Shown here: positions 15,693 through 24,283 of the stretch, piece after piece
How the letters are laid out: every line of letters begins with the position of its first letter
How positions within the stretch are numbered: position 1 is the stretch's first letter
Notes under the pieces: generated by a model
What the model was told of the DNA's origin: nothing
The model's input: only the letters and a program-made list of their open reading frames with translations
Database searches by the model: none
Made by a program: the position numbers and the translations under genes
Assembly (NCBI GenBank): GCA_963741305.1
Contig: CAVUHL010000003.1
Span: 6,014,001 to 6,078,000, forward strand
Origin: DATMER01 sp963741305
GTDB taxonomy: Bacteria; Acidobacteriota; Thermoanaerobaculia; Multivoradales; UBA5704
DNA length: 64,000 nt
Direction: 5' to 3'

Positions 15693-16715
15693 TCAGCCCT
15701 TGCCGCGGATGGTCCGATCCCAGGTGGCCATCCACGCCTGGCTGTTCTTCTCGATGAGGTCCCAGTCGACCGGGGCGGGCTTCCAGTCCCGGATCACCTC
15801 CTGGGCCCATTGCGGGAGCTGATCGGCGGGCATGTCGGTGCGGGCCGGCAGTCGGAACGCATCGCGGGCGGCGAGGGCCTGCCCCTCGCGGCTGCCCACG
15901 AACTCGATGAACGCCTTGGCCTCCTCGGGATGGCGCGCGCCCTTGACGAGGCCGAGGGAATCGTCGATCACCGGCGTGCCGCTGGCCGGGAAGTGGAAGG
16001 CGAGCGGCGAGCCGCGCTTGCGCTGCCAGAGGAGGTCGGTCAGCTCCCAGACGGTGACGAGCCCCTCCTGCCGGTTCAGCTTCTCGATCATGAGCGCCGG
16101 CTGCTGGAGGTACTCCTTGGTCTGCGCGTCCAGCCGCCGGAGCCATTGAAAGCCGCGGTCGGGGCTGCCCGTCTCCTGGACGGAGCGGGCGAGGATCATC
16201 CCGAACATGGTCCGCATGGTGCCGCTGGCGAGCGGGTCACGGATCAGGATCTTCTTCGTCCACTTCGGATCGAGCAGATCGTCCCAATCGTGCGGGGCAT
16301 CCTGGGCAGAGACCGCCTTGGAGTTGTAGACCAGGACCGGCGCGGTCCGGTACGAGGCAAAGTACAGATCGTCCGCCCCCCGGCTCTCCGGGGGGATGGC
16401 CTCCGCCCAGCTCGGCCGGAACGGAGCGAGCAGCCCCTCCCGGGCCGCCCGGCCGAGGATGGTCTGCGGCCCGCCGAACCAGACATCGGCCTGCGGATTC
16501 GCGGCCTCGGACTTGATGCGGTCGTAGACGTCCTGCGAGCCCATGTCGAGCGTGCGGACGTCCACCTTCGGGTTCTTGGCCTCGAAGGCCTTCTCCATCA
16601 AGGAGAGGAGGTCCCCTCCGTGGGGCGAGTAGACGACGAGAGGAGCACGGCCGTCGCCACAGCCCAGGACGGCGAGCACCGGGAGCAGGAAGAGCAGAGT
16701 TCGAATGGTTCTCAT
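15693..16715 (-). CDS. ABC transporter substrate-binding lipoprotein (Fe3+ family)
   Basis: The start chosen (ATG at 16715) gives a signal peptide ending in VLGC, a lipobox, so the 340-aa protein is anchored to the outer leaflet. A longer reading frame lacks any signal. The mature part begins PLVVYSPHGGDLLSLMEKAFEAKN, the AfuA/FutA/2-aminoethylphosphonate-binding opening (VVYS, then EAKNPKV). Later ADVWFGGPQTIL, APVLVYNSK and the hinge motif follow the family. Conserved tyrosines that hold ferric iron in FutA are not certain here. First gene of the transporter operon. Its promoter must lie in the upstream 320 bp, which hold the 20-bp palindrome array. Confidence 0.8.
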   Translation of the reverse strand: MRTIRTLLFLLPVLAVLGCGDGRAPLVVYSPHGGDLLSLMEKAFEAKNPKVDVRTLDMGSQDVYDRIKSEAANPQADVWFGGPQTILGRAAREGLLAPFRPSWAEAIPPESRGADDLYFASYRTAPVLVYNSKAVSAQDAPHDWDDLLDPKWTKKILIRDPLASGTMRTMFGMILARSVQETGSPDRGFQWLRRLDAQTKEYLQQPALMIEKLNRQEGLVTVWELTDLLWQRKRGSPLAFHFPASGTPVIDDSLGLVKGARHPEEAKAFIEFVGSREGQALAARDAFRLPARTDMPADQLPQWAQEVIRDWKPAPVDWDLIEKNSQAWMATWDRTIRGKG

Positions 16716-16776
16716 GGCCAGGATAAGGTCGGTTAGGGGCGGAGCCCCGCTGGATCTTATCCCGGTTCGGGGTCCC

Positions 16777-17037
16777 AAGATCCTGGGATCGGCCCGAAGC
16801 TTCTTAATTCCGATCCAAGCAAATTCGGTCTAAGCTTCTTAGATCGGATCTAAGCTCCTTAAATCCGGCGCGAAGCCTCTTAGATCGGATCTAAGCCTCT
16901 TAGGACGGACCCAAGCTTCTTGGATCCGATTCAAGCTTCTTAAATCCGGTCTAAGCCTCTTGAATCGGGCAGTAAGCTTCTTAGATCCGATTCAAGCCGC
17001 TTAAATCGGCCCGGAGCTTCTTAGGACGGATCCAAGC
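16777..17037. repeat. Array of ~13 degenerate 20-bp palindromic repeats
   Basis: The interval can be cut into about 13 consecutive units that nearly all start AAGC and have the consensus AAGCTTCTTAGATCSGATCT. Each unit holds a 17-bp palindrome, CTTAGATCSGATCTAAG. Most units are 20 bp, a few 15 or 21. Units vary by two to seven bases, so it is old or under loose constraint. It is non-coding: 20 is not a multiple of three and stops occur in all frames. It fills the space between the cupin stop and the ABC operon, where that operon's promoter should lie. The 20-bp period would put sites on nearly the same DNA face. Confidence 0.85.
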
Positions 17038-17388
17038 TCAGATGACCCGCCGGACCGCGGCCGTGGCCGGATCGCCGGTGTTGGGCGTGCCCGAGGGCTC
17101 GATGAGCAGGAGGTGGACCTCTTCCTTCGCCACCGGGCGATGCTCGACCCCCTTGGGGACCACGAACAGCTCGCCCGGCCCCAGACGGACCTCGCGGTCG
17201 CGCAGCTCGATCGTGAGATGGCCCTTGAGGACGAGGAAGAGGTCGTCCGTGCCGTCGTGCTTGTGCCAGATGAACTCGCCCTGGACCTTGACCACCATCA
17301 CGTCGTGTCCGTTGAACTCGGCAACCGTGCGGGGCTGCCAGTGCTCTGAAAACGTCGCCAGCTTCGCTTCGAGGTTCACCTGGCTCAT
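17038..17388 (-). CDS. Small cupin-domain protein
   Basis: This 116-aa single-domain cupin has the first metal motif as FIWHKHDGTDDLFLVLKGHL, with two histidines at about residues 41 and 43. The usual glutamate of the motif is replaced by Asp. The second motif is GELFVVPKGVEHRP with its His. It is probably a metal-binding isomerase-like or sensor domain, and the substrate is unknown. Its ATG overlaps the stop of the upstream PEP-mutase-family gene by four bases (ATGA), so the two form a translationally coupled pair. The stop codon lies directly at the edge of the palindromic array. Confidence 0.82.
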   Translation of the reverse strand: MSQVNLEAKLATFSEHWQPRTVAEFNGHDVMVVKVQGEFIWHKHDGTDDLFLVLKGHLTIELRDREVRLGPGELFVVPKGVEHRPVAKEEVHLLLIEPSGTPNTGDPATAAVRRVI

Positions 17389-18218
17389 TCGTTGAAGCCT
17401 CCGAACAGGGTGCTGATCTCGCGATAGCTCACAGCCTCGGCCGCGAACGTGAACGTGCCGTGCTCCCGCATCTCCCGGCCGGCGCGCAAAAAAGCTCCGA
17501 GGGCAGCGCGGGAGAGAGCGCTTCCGACGCTGACGCGCTTCACCCCGATCTCCGAAAGCTCGGCGAGGCTCAGCTGAACACCTTGCAATCCCATCACGAC
17601 ATTCACCGGGCGATCGACGGAGCTGACCACCGCGGCAATATCATCCCTGCTCGTGAGGCCCGGCGCATAGAGCACATCCGCGCCGGCCTCCTGATAGGAC
17701 TGAAGCCGCTTGATCGTGTCTTTGATATCCCGTCGGCCTACAAGATAATTCTCTGCCCGCGCAGTCAACATGAAAGGAAATGGAAGAGCGCGTGTCACCT
17801 CTACCGCGGCGCGGACTCGCTCGACTGCCAGCTCATGGTCATAGATCGGATCATCCGGGCGGCCGGTGGCATCTTCGACCGAGCCTCCCGCAAGCCCCGT
17901 GGCCGCCGCAAGCCGGAAGGTCTCGGCAACCGTTTCCGGATCATCGCCAAAGGCGTTCTCCAGGTCGGCGCTCACAGGCAGGTCGGTGGACGAGACGATG
18001 GCCCGCGCATGCTCCATCGTCTCGTCGCGGCCAATCGCGTTGTCCTGCCGCCCCACGGAAAAGGCGTATCCGGCGCTCGTGGTTGCCAGAGCCTCAAAGC
18101 CCAAGTGCGCAAGCAGCCTCGCCGTGCCGACATCCCATGGATTGGGGATGATGAACGCGCCGTCCCGCTGGTGCAGCGCGCGAAAGGCTTCAGCTTTCTG
18201 TTCCTGGCTTCGCATCAA
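17385..18218 (-). CDS. Isocitrate lyase/PEP mutase superfamily protein
   Basis: This 277-aa TIM-barrel protein of the isocitrate lyase/PEP mutase superfamily opens FIIPNPWDVGTARLLAHLGFEALATTSAGYAFSVGR. It then has VSADLENAFGDDPETVAETFRLA, which carries the metal-binding Asp, and GGSVEDATGRPDDPIYD followed by FMLTARAENYL. The KKCGH loop of true isocitrate lyases and the PEP mutase/oxaloacetase lid are absent. The NAFGDDPE subfamily has an unassigned C-C lyase or mutase activity on a 2-oxo acid. It is coupled to the cupin gene, which may hold the same substrate. The start could be either of the first two Met codons. Confidence 0.85.
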   Translation of the reverse strand: MMRSQEQKAEAFRALHQRDGAFIIPNPWDVGTARLLAHLGFEALATTSAGYAFSVGRQDNAIGRDETMEHARAIVSSTDLPVSADLENAFGDDPETVAETFRLAAATGLAGGSVEDATGRPDDPIYDHELAVERVRAAVEVTRALPFPFMLTARAENYLVGRRDIKDTIKRLQSYQEAGADVLYAPGLTSRDDIAAVVSSVDRPVNVVMGLQGVQLSLAELSEIGVKRVSVGSALSRAALGAFLRAGREMREHGTFTFAAEAVSYREISTLFGGFNE

Positions 18219-18254
18219 CCCTCCATGTCAATTCGCATGGCCGGTACTCTATAC

Positions 18255-19277
18255 CTATCCATTCCCCGAAGCCGGCTCGACCGCGGTCTGTTGCGGATTG
18301 CCGGAGAACGACGGCGGCGGATGGGCACCCACGACACTCGAAATGCACAGGGTGCCCGTAGCGTAATCCGCCCACCCCTCGAGGGCGGGCTTCAGCGCTT
18401 CGGGCATACCGTTGGGAAAGTAGGCCCGATGGCCGTTCGAGTACCGTTCGACGATCAGCTCCGAATGGAGACGGGGATTCGCCCGGCCAGCTTCCGGGCT
18501 GCCGAAGCCGATCCCGGAATCCAGGATCTGTTTGGCCAGGGCGGCGCCGGCGAGATCGGCCTGATCCTGGCTCAACGTGAAGTATTTGGCGGGCAAGTCC
18601 CAGGGGCTCGTTCCGGTCTTGATGAGTTGATAGACGACGTTCGTGACCTGGTCGGTCAGGCCCTCCTTGGGGTACCCCCCGCCGCCGCTGCCGCTGACCT
18701 GCTGGGCGGACCAGGGGCTTTCGGGGTCGGGATTTTTCCAGCGGGATCCGGGCAGGAGCACCTTGCCGGCGTTGACGCCGGAGGTGATCTCTCCGAGCGC
18801 GCACAGAGCGGAGTGGTCCAGGATCCAGTCGAGGACGCTCGCCTCCAGGGTCGCATAGATCCCGCCGCGGCTCGCCATCGCCAGAACGGAGGAGGTGATC
18901 CTCAGGCTGGTGATGGCGCGCCACCAGATCGGGCCGTGGCTCGGTGTCAGTCCCTCGTCGGCGCCGAGGACGCACTGATGGCCGGTCTTGTCCGCCTGCT
19001 CCTGGAAGAAGGCGATCGTGTCGCCGACGGCCTGCTGCGCGCGCGCAGCGTCCGGTGAGACCCAGTGGTAGTAGGCAACCTGGTTGGCGTGCCGCTCAGC
19101 CTTCTGGTTGGGAGTCCCGCCGGTGCTGTTGATCGCCCCCGGGAAAGGCAGGCTGCACTGGCCCGCCGCGGTGCACTTGAGATTGGGCAGAGGATAGGCA
19201 GAATGGAACTGGACGGTGTTGGCACCGAGCGCCTTGTTGAGTTGCTCTGCGCCCTGGATGGTCGAATCTTCGCTCAT
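18255..19277 (-). CDS. Unrecognised 340-aa protein, third gene of the 18-24 kb locus
   Basis: I do not recognise this protein. From the ATG at 19277, which has a GAGGAGA site, it gives 340 aa. It has no signal peptide and a mixed, mostly soluble composition rich in Trp and His. It contains two short Cys-x-x-x-x-x-Cys stretches (KCTAAGQC near residue 40), a helical middle (ARAQQAVGDTIAFFQEQADKTG), a Trp-Trp-Arg motif (GPIWWRAITSLRITSSVL) and a Gly-rich loop SGSGGGGYP near residue 220. It is the last of three co-directional genes, beginning 50 bp after its neighbour. Homology searches would be needed before any name is given. Confidence 0.6.
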   Translation of the reverse strand: MSEDSTIQGAEQLNKALGANTVQFHSAYPLPNLKCTAAGQCSLPFPGAINSTGGTPNQKAERHANQVAYYHWVSPDAARAQQAVGDTIAFFQEQADKTGHQCVLGADEGLTPSHGPIWWRAITSLRITSSVLAMASRGGIYATLEASVLDWILDHSALCALGEITSGVNAGKVLLPGSRWKNPDPESPWSAQQVSGSGGGGYPKEGLTDQVTNVVYQLIKTGTSPWDLPAKYFTLSQDQADLAGAALAKQILDSGIGFGSPEAGRANPRLHSELIVERYSNGHRAYFPNGMPEALKPALEGWADYATGTLCISSVVGAHPPPSFSGNPQQTAVEPASGNG

Positions 19278-19327
19278 GATTTCTCCTCTCGGAACATGAA
19301 CCTTTTTGAAAGAGACTACCGGGCGCC

Positions 19328-20116
19328 TCAAGGGAGCGCTGTGAACTCCGCCGACGCGCGGAAGATGTCGATCGAGCTGTCCGGCACCGGCTCCCCGTCG
19401 ACCGCTTGCGCCGTCGCGATCTTGAAAGGATAGACGGCACGGGCGCTCCCGGATACGCTGTAGAACAGCCTCGACATCGCCGGCGCAGAGCGCAAGGTAC
19501 TGTAGGGAACGTAGGTAACGCTCAGCGTGGCGAAGTCGAGGAAATCGTCGCTGCGGAGCTGGATCGACCAGATGCCGTCGAACGACACCGGGTAGAGGTA
19601 CGTCCATGCACCCGGTCTCGAAATGAGGTTCCACAACCCGAACCCCGGCACCACCGTCGAGCCGGTCCCGGTGCCCGAGATGGTGAAATGGATGCTGAGC
19701 TGGGTCCCATCTCCCACCAGGAGTGGCTGGTCGAAGAAGTATTGGAAGCCGGGAAGGACCTTCTGGCTACTGCGGTCGGAGACGCTCATCACGCAGGCGC
19801 TGCCGCCCTGACGCCAGTTGGGGGGGTTGCTGCTGGTGGACGATGGGAACTGGTCCTGCGCGAGCGCGTAAGCGCCGCCCGTGGAGACCGTAGGGACCTG
19901 CCAGTCCGTCCCCTGCACCCACGGGGGAGGCGGCTGTATGTTCCCATAAGTGAGCAAGGCTTTCTGCGGATAGGTCCACATGCCGGAGAAAGCTGTGGGA
20001 ACTGTGGTGATCGCGTTCGCGCCTCCATTGTCCGTCCGGTTGCAGAGAAAGACTCCCATCGGTCCCTGGGTTTCGAACGTGGGGTCCGCTGATGCGAGCT
20101 GCGATTTTGTGGTCAT
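19328..20116 (-). CDS. Unrecognised 262-aa beta-rich protein, second gene of the locus
   Basis: This protein is not recognised. It is 262 aa, beta-strand rich, Gly/Ser/Thr-rich and without a signal peptide. Its centre reads SACVMSVSDRSSQKVLPGF, then QLSIHFTISGTGTG and GIWSIQLRSDDFLDFATLSVTYVPYS, resembling a jelly-roll or beta-sandwich. An AGGAGA site sits 5 nt before the ATG. The gap to the upstream 1136-aa gene is 25 bp and to the next gene 50 bp, both on the same strand, so the three genes are very likely co-transcribed. The function is unknown and I make no inference beyond the genetic linkage. Confidence 0.6.
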   Translation of the reverse strand: MTTKSQLASADPTFETQGPMGVFLCNRTDNGGANAITTVPTAFSGMWTYPQKALLTYGNIQPPPPWVQGTDWQVPTVSTGGAYALAQDQFPSSTSSNPPNWRQGGSACVMSVSDRSSQKVLPGFQYFFDQPLLVGDGTQLSIHFTISGTGTGSTVVPGFGLWNLISRPGAWTYLYPVSFDGIWSIQLRSDDFLDFATLSVTYVPYSTLRSAPAMSRLFYSVSGSARAVYPFKIATAQAVDGEPVPDSSIDIFRASAEFTALP

Positions 20117-20141
20117 GTCAGTCTCCTTCTGTTTGTATGGA

Positions 20142-23100
20142 TCAGGCGTTTTTGGTAACGATGGCCCCGACTCCGACGTCTCCGACGAAGTCGATCGCCA
20201 GGACGGCGATAGGACCGGCGGGCGGCAGGAACTTCAGTGGTTTGGCGACGGTGACGAGCGGGCCGGCGATGTTCGAGAACCAGCTCTCGCCGGTTGCCGT
20301 CCCCGCTTTCGACTCCTCGACACCCTTCCAGATACCGGTACCGAGAACGGCGCTCCCGAGTGCGGCCAGTATGCCGCAGGGAATCTTGTCTCTCCGGGGT
20401 CCGAACTTGAAGTGAGTGCAAGCGGTGAAAATCGTCGTATAGCCGATCGGCGCCCACTTCACGCACCAGAAGCCGTTCGTCGCCTTCTCCACATCCGTGT
20501 CCCCCGGCAGAAGCGAGAACGGCGTGCCGCCGGGGCTGAGGAGGATGTTGGACAGGACCGGAACCAGCGCGCCGAGATAGAGCGCCAGCGGATCGATTGG
20601 ACCGGCGTTTGGATCGCGAGGGAAATCGAGCCAGGCATCGCCGAGGCTCCAGACAAGGGTCACGAGGCCGCCCATCATCTTCAATGGTTGGTTCGTACCG
20701 GCCGCGAGCTCGCCACTGTCGCTCGAGGAGAACGGCGCATCGCCGGTGATCAGGCGATAGATGATGGTCGTCGGGAACGCGCAGAGGATCGCGACGAATC
20801 GCGTCACCGTCAGAGTCTCCGTGCTGAAAGGGAATTTGGGGTTGAGCAGGTTGTAAAGACCGCCGAGAAAGAAGCCGCCGACGGTCTGATCGAAGATGCC
20901 TGTTTTGGCCGCCTGGAGGAACGCGATCGCGAGTTCGAAGAACGCCTCGGTCAGCTCGTCGAGGACGTCGAGGATCGAGAGTACCAGCCTCTTCGCCGCC
21001 GTCAGGGCGGCGCTTATGGTGCTGTCCATGAAGTTGCCCGGGTTCGTGGCGACGGAGGCCAGGTAGCCGCCCACCGCCGAGATCTCAGCGAGAATCGTCT
21101 GGCCGATGCTCGACGAAAGCTTGGCCGAGAAGCTTGCGAAGGCGTCGAGCACGCCTTGCGGAAGCGACGAGTCGAAGCTCGGCGCGCCGAGCACCGAGGT
21201 GACCTTGTCGATAAGCCAGTTGGCCTTGACCGCGGCGTCGAGGAAGACCTCGACGACATCGCCCGGCGAAAGCGCAAGGGTACCGGCGCCGGCCGGTACG
21301 CGCGCGAAAGCGGCCAAGCTGTCGTAGTTGAACGTATCGCTGCCGACCGACGCGATGGCAGCATCGAAATTGGCCGCGACTTCCTGCTTGATGCCAGCGA
21401 AGAAACCCGCGGCGGCAGCCTCGCCCTGGGCGCAGAGCGCCGCCAGCGTGGGGAACGAGTCGTTGATGAGGCCCTCGAATTGCTCCTTCGTGTTCCAGAT
21501 GTCCTGGCGCGCGCCGGTGAGCAGCCACGCCAGGAACTCGAAGAGGGCTTCGAAGAAGACGAAGACGGAGCTGAAGATCGACGACACCACCTCGAACGCG
21601 CCCTCGAACGTATCGATCACGCCGTCGAAAATGTAGGTGACGCCGTTGATGATGCAGTGGATCGTGGCTTCGACCGCCCCGCCGACCGTGGTGACGGCGA
21701 AGCAGAAGGAGCTCTCGACGGTGTCGGCGACGGCGTCCATGATATCGCCCAGCCAGTCGAAGTCGAAGAAACCGTCGGGGGAGACGGCCGCCCTGAGTTG
21801 CTCCCGGAGCGCGGCGGCTTCGCCCGCGGTGAGCTCCGCGAACGTGGCCCTGCCGTCCCGCACCGAGAAGCTCCAGTGCTGCACGCGGCCGGACGAGGGA
21901 TCGATCGCGCGCCGGTAGTCCTTCGTCCGCTCGGCGGCGGCGAAAAAGCTCGAGTTTTTCACTTGGCAGTTCGATGAGGGCGTGTAGCTCATCGCCGCCG
22001 TCACCGCCTGCTGCACATGCGCCGCGTCCGGCTGGAACTGCGGCGGCAGGAGCGACTCGACCTCGGGAACGGTGATGTTCCTCAGCCGCCCCTGCGCATG
22101 AGCATCGGGATGGACGCAAATCGCGTCGCCGGTGGCCATCAACTGCGGAACCGAGAAGATCAGCTTCGAGGCGCTGAGCGACCCGGTCGGGGCGTACAGC
22201 GTCACCTGTCCGTTCGCGTTGGTGGTGAGCGCCCTGCTCACGTTGGGACCGATCACGTACGTTTGCTCCTGCCAGGAGACGACCGTCGTCTCCGGCGAGG
22301 TGAGCGAGAGCGTCGTACTCGGAAGCGTGTTCCCGCCGCCGTCCATCAGAGTGAAGGTCGTGCCGTAGACCTTGACCATCTCGATCGTCTGAACCTGCGC
22401 CTCGATCTTCTGCTTCGCCCATTCGCCACCGACCGATCCCGGCTGCCGCATCATGGTGAGGAGATTGCTGTTGCCGGCGTCCACTGCGAACAGCAGGGGC
22501 GCGCCTCCGGCATCGAGTCCGGCCGTAATCGAGCTGAGCTCTTCTCCCAGCTCGATGGCCGGTTCCCACGTGCTGTCCGACTGCCTGCTGATGACGTTCA
22601 ACTGCATGTTCGCATCGAGGGCGAAGAGAGTGATGGGATTGGCCCCGGCCGGTACCGCCACGATTTGCGTGCACGTGAGGGTCGTATCGACGGTGGTGAC
22701 CGCTGGCGAAGCGACGCCACAGTCGATGAACGAGACGCTTCTCTTCCCGCCGGTCATTCCGTCGTTGTAGAGGAAGATCCCGCTGTATGGGACGCCGGAC
22801 GCGCCGGGCTCCTGCAGAGCCGAGTCGGCGGAGCGGAAGTACTGCTGTGCCGCCACCGTCGCCGTCGTCTTCCCGTCGAGGGAAAAGAACATTAGATCCA
22901 TCGCCGCGATGGAGGTGCCGGTCATCTGCACGGCGAGGACGCCGGTGCCCCACGCAAGAGTGGTGCAGATGTCGAGGAATGGCGAGCTCACGCTGCCGAG
23001 CCGTTGCCATCCGCCGTCCGTTCCCGTCCAGTCGACGCGCCAAAGGCTCAGCTGGCCTCTCGCATCGCTCAGCACCGCCGCCAGTTCCAGCGCGCCGTTC

Positions 23101-23552
23101 ACGACCTCGGCGACGATATTCCGTACTTGGACGGGCGGCGCCTGGCTTTTGAAGACGCTGGACGCGTCGACGGCCGTCCACGCGCCCCATGTCCCGGTCG
23201 CCCCGCGATGGATGTAGTAGATGTCCGGATTGCTCGTGTCCGGACCGACGGAGAACAGCGTGAAGGAGCCGTTGCTCGCGCCACCGGCGAGTTGGCCCGG
23301 AGACGTGCCGGGCGTGATCGCCGTGACAGTCCACCCGGTGTCGGTGGTGCTGTCCGGCCGGACGTTGTAGATGACGGTTCCGCCCTGGCTGGTGGAACCG
23401 GTGTAGAACAGCTCGCTTTCGCCCGCGGCGTTGACGAGTTGCGCGATCTCGGTCTGAGCTGTGATCTCGGTGCCGAGGCGATAATCCTCCATCAGGGAGG
23501 TGCTTGCCGTGAATGTTACATTGCTCGGTGAGGCGCTTGATGCTGTGGCCAC
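20142..23552 (-). CDS. Unrecognised 1136-aa protein: propeller-like N-half plus hydrophobic helices
   Basis: No family name can be given. The first ~480 residues contain repeated motifs of the kind seen in lectin-type beta-propellers, for example SELFYTGSTSQGG, FTLFSVGPDT...IYYIHRGATGTWGAWTAVD, LSLWRVDWTGTDGGW and QLNVISRQSDSTW. Residues about 640-790 contain long hydrophobic, amphipathic helices (FDGVIDTFEGAFEVVSSIF, VFVFFEALFEFLAWLLTG). The C-terminal third has more hydrophobic patches and several cysteines. The start is a GTG with an AAGGAGA site 7 nt upstream. No signal peptide is seen. A sugar-binding head joined to a membrane-active region recalls pore-forming toxins, but that is speculation. 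It heads the three-gene set downstream of a palindrome-bearing promoter. Confidence 0.6.
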   Translation of the reverse strand: MATASSASPSNVTFTASTSLMEDYRLGTEITAQTEIAQLVNAAGESELFYTGSTSQGGTVIYNVRPDSTTDTGWTVTAITPGTSPGQLAGGASNGSFTLFSVGPDTSNPDIYYIHRGATGTWGAWTAVDASSVFKSQAPPVQVRNIVAEVVNGALELAAVLSDARGQLSLWRVDWTGTDGGWQRLGSVSSPFLDICTTLAWGTGVLAVQMTGTSIAAMDLMFFSLDGKTTATVAAQQYFRSADSALQEPGASGVPYSGIFLYNDGMTGGKRSVSFIDCGVASPAVTTVDTTLTCTQIVAVPAGANPITLFALDANMQLNVISRQSDSTWEPAIELGEELSSITAGLDAGGAPLLFAVDAGNSNLLTMMRQPGSVGGEWAKQKIEAQVQTIEMVKVYGTTFTLMDGGGNTLPSTTLSLTSPETTVVSWQEQTYVIGPNVSRALTTNANGQVTLYAPTGSLSASKLIFSVPQLMATGDAICVHPDAHAQGRLRNITVPEVESLLPPQFQPDAAHVQQAVTAAMSYTPSSNCQVKNSSFFAAAERTKDYRRAIDPSSGRVQHWSFSVRDGRATFAELTAGEAAALREQLRAAVSPDGFFDFDWLGDIMDAVADTVESSFCFAVTTVGGAVEATIHCIINGVTYIFDGVIDTFEGAFEVVSSIFSSVFVFFEALFEFLAWLLTGARQDIWNTKEQFEGLINDSFPTLAALCAQGEAAAAGFFAGIKQEVAANFDAAIASVGSDTFNYDSLAAFARVPAGAGTLALSPGDVVEVFLDAAVKANWLIDKVTSVLGAPSFDSSLPQGVLDAFASFSAKLSSSIGQTILAEISAVGGYLASVATNPGNFMDSTISAALTAAKRLVLSILDVLDELTEAFFELAIAFLQAAKTGIFDQTVGGFFLGGLYNLLNPKFPFSTETLTVTRFVAILCAFPTTIIYRLITGDAPFSSSDSGELAAGTNQPLKMMGGLVTLVWSLGDAWLDFPRDPNAGPIDPLALYLGALVPVLSNILLSPGGTPFSLLPGDTDVEKATNGFWCVKWAPIGYTTIFTACTHFKFGPRRDKIPCGILAALGSAVLGTGIWKGVEESKAGTATGESWFSNIAGPLVTVAKPLKFLPPAGPIAVLAIDFVGDVGVGAIVTKNA

Positions 23553-23723
23553 GAGATTCTCCTTTTAGACCGAAATGCGATTGGAACTGCTCCGTTCAGA
23601 CTGCTCATCGCCTCGGTAATCGATCATTTGCCAAGGTGAAGAATGCTTGCTGTCGAGGGTCACATCTCAAGAAACATGCCAGCATGCAGAAGCCGCGCTG
23701 CGGGGGTTTTTTGCGTCAGGCAA

Positions 23724-23771
23724 GACCGTCCGGGACCGTCCGGACGGTCTGCGTGGACCGTCGGACGGTCC
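23724..23771. promoter_or_regulatory. Cluster of GACCGTCC palindromic operator-like sites
   Basis: Three linked half-site arrangements occur here. GACCGTCCGG occurs at 23724. A perfect 16-bp palindrome GACCGTCCGGACGGTC lies at 23734-23749. A perfect 17-bp palindrome GGACCGTCGGACGGTCC, centred on a G, lies at 23755-23771. They lie in the 353-bp gap between the divergent 1136-aa and 125-aa genes. The two full sites are centred 21-22 bp apart, which puts them on the same face of the helix, as expected for cooperative repressor binding. No regulator gene is adjacent. Confidence 0.6.
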
Positions 23772-23905
23772 CTTTCAATATCGAACAGCAGTCGTTTTTT
23801 TAAGTGCTGCGCTGCAGAGCTGAGGTGGTACGCGCCGTGCTATGGTCTTTGCCAGATCAACTCACGGGCAGGCCAGTGGACTGCCAAACCAAGGAAGGAC
23901 AGACA

Positions 23906-24283
23906 ATGGCTACTTTAAGATTCATCGTGCATTTCGATGCGACGAAGCCAACGCCGGTTTCGGTCACCCCGATCCCGCCGATAACTCACCCGTACCATGC
24001 ACCACCCGAAGAGATCACCCTGATCACCTTCACTCTCGACGACGTCAGAAACTCGGGCGCGGTGTTTCCGACCAATCCGATTCAATGGTTGGTGGATGAG
24101 GAGCCGGTGGCCCTGCCGCCATGGTTCGCGATGCATCGTCGTGATGACGGGTACTTCTCGCTCTGGGATTTCAACTCCGCCCCGACGAGTACCGAACATA
24201 AATTCGCAGTGTCCGTGTTCTTCGATGGTCAGATGAGCTCCACCCCGGATCCGACGATCATCAACGATCCGCCGGGGGGATAG
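23906..24283 (+). CDS. Unrecognised 125-aa protein divergent from the 18-24 kb locus
   Basis: This small protein starts at the ATG at 23906 with an AAGGAAGGA ribosome-binding site. An upstream in-frame extension would run into the promoter region and lacks such a site. It is soluble and strand-rich: ATLRFIVHFDATKP, then a Pro-rich stretch, ITLITFTLDDVRN, IQWLVDEEPVALPPWF and KFAVSVFFDGQM. It ends DPTIINDPPGG. I find no family. Its 5' region faces the 1136-aa gene with palindromic sites between them, so joint regulation is plausible. The last 23 bp overlap the stop region of the convergent kinase gene. Confidence 0.6.
   Translation: MATLRFIVHFDATKPTPVSVTPIPPITHPYHAPPEEITLITFTLDDVRNSGAVFPTNPIQWLVDEEPVALPPWFAMHRRDDGYFSLWDFNSAPTSTEHKFAVSVFFDGQMSSTPDPTIINDPPGG

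Noticed and set aside
16777..17037. CRISPR array.
   Set aside because: There are no spacers between units, the units are contiguous at 20 bp and vary in sequence, and no cas genes are near.
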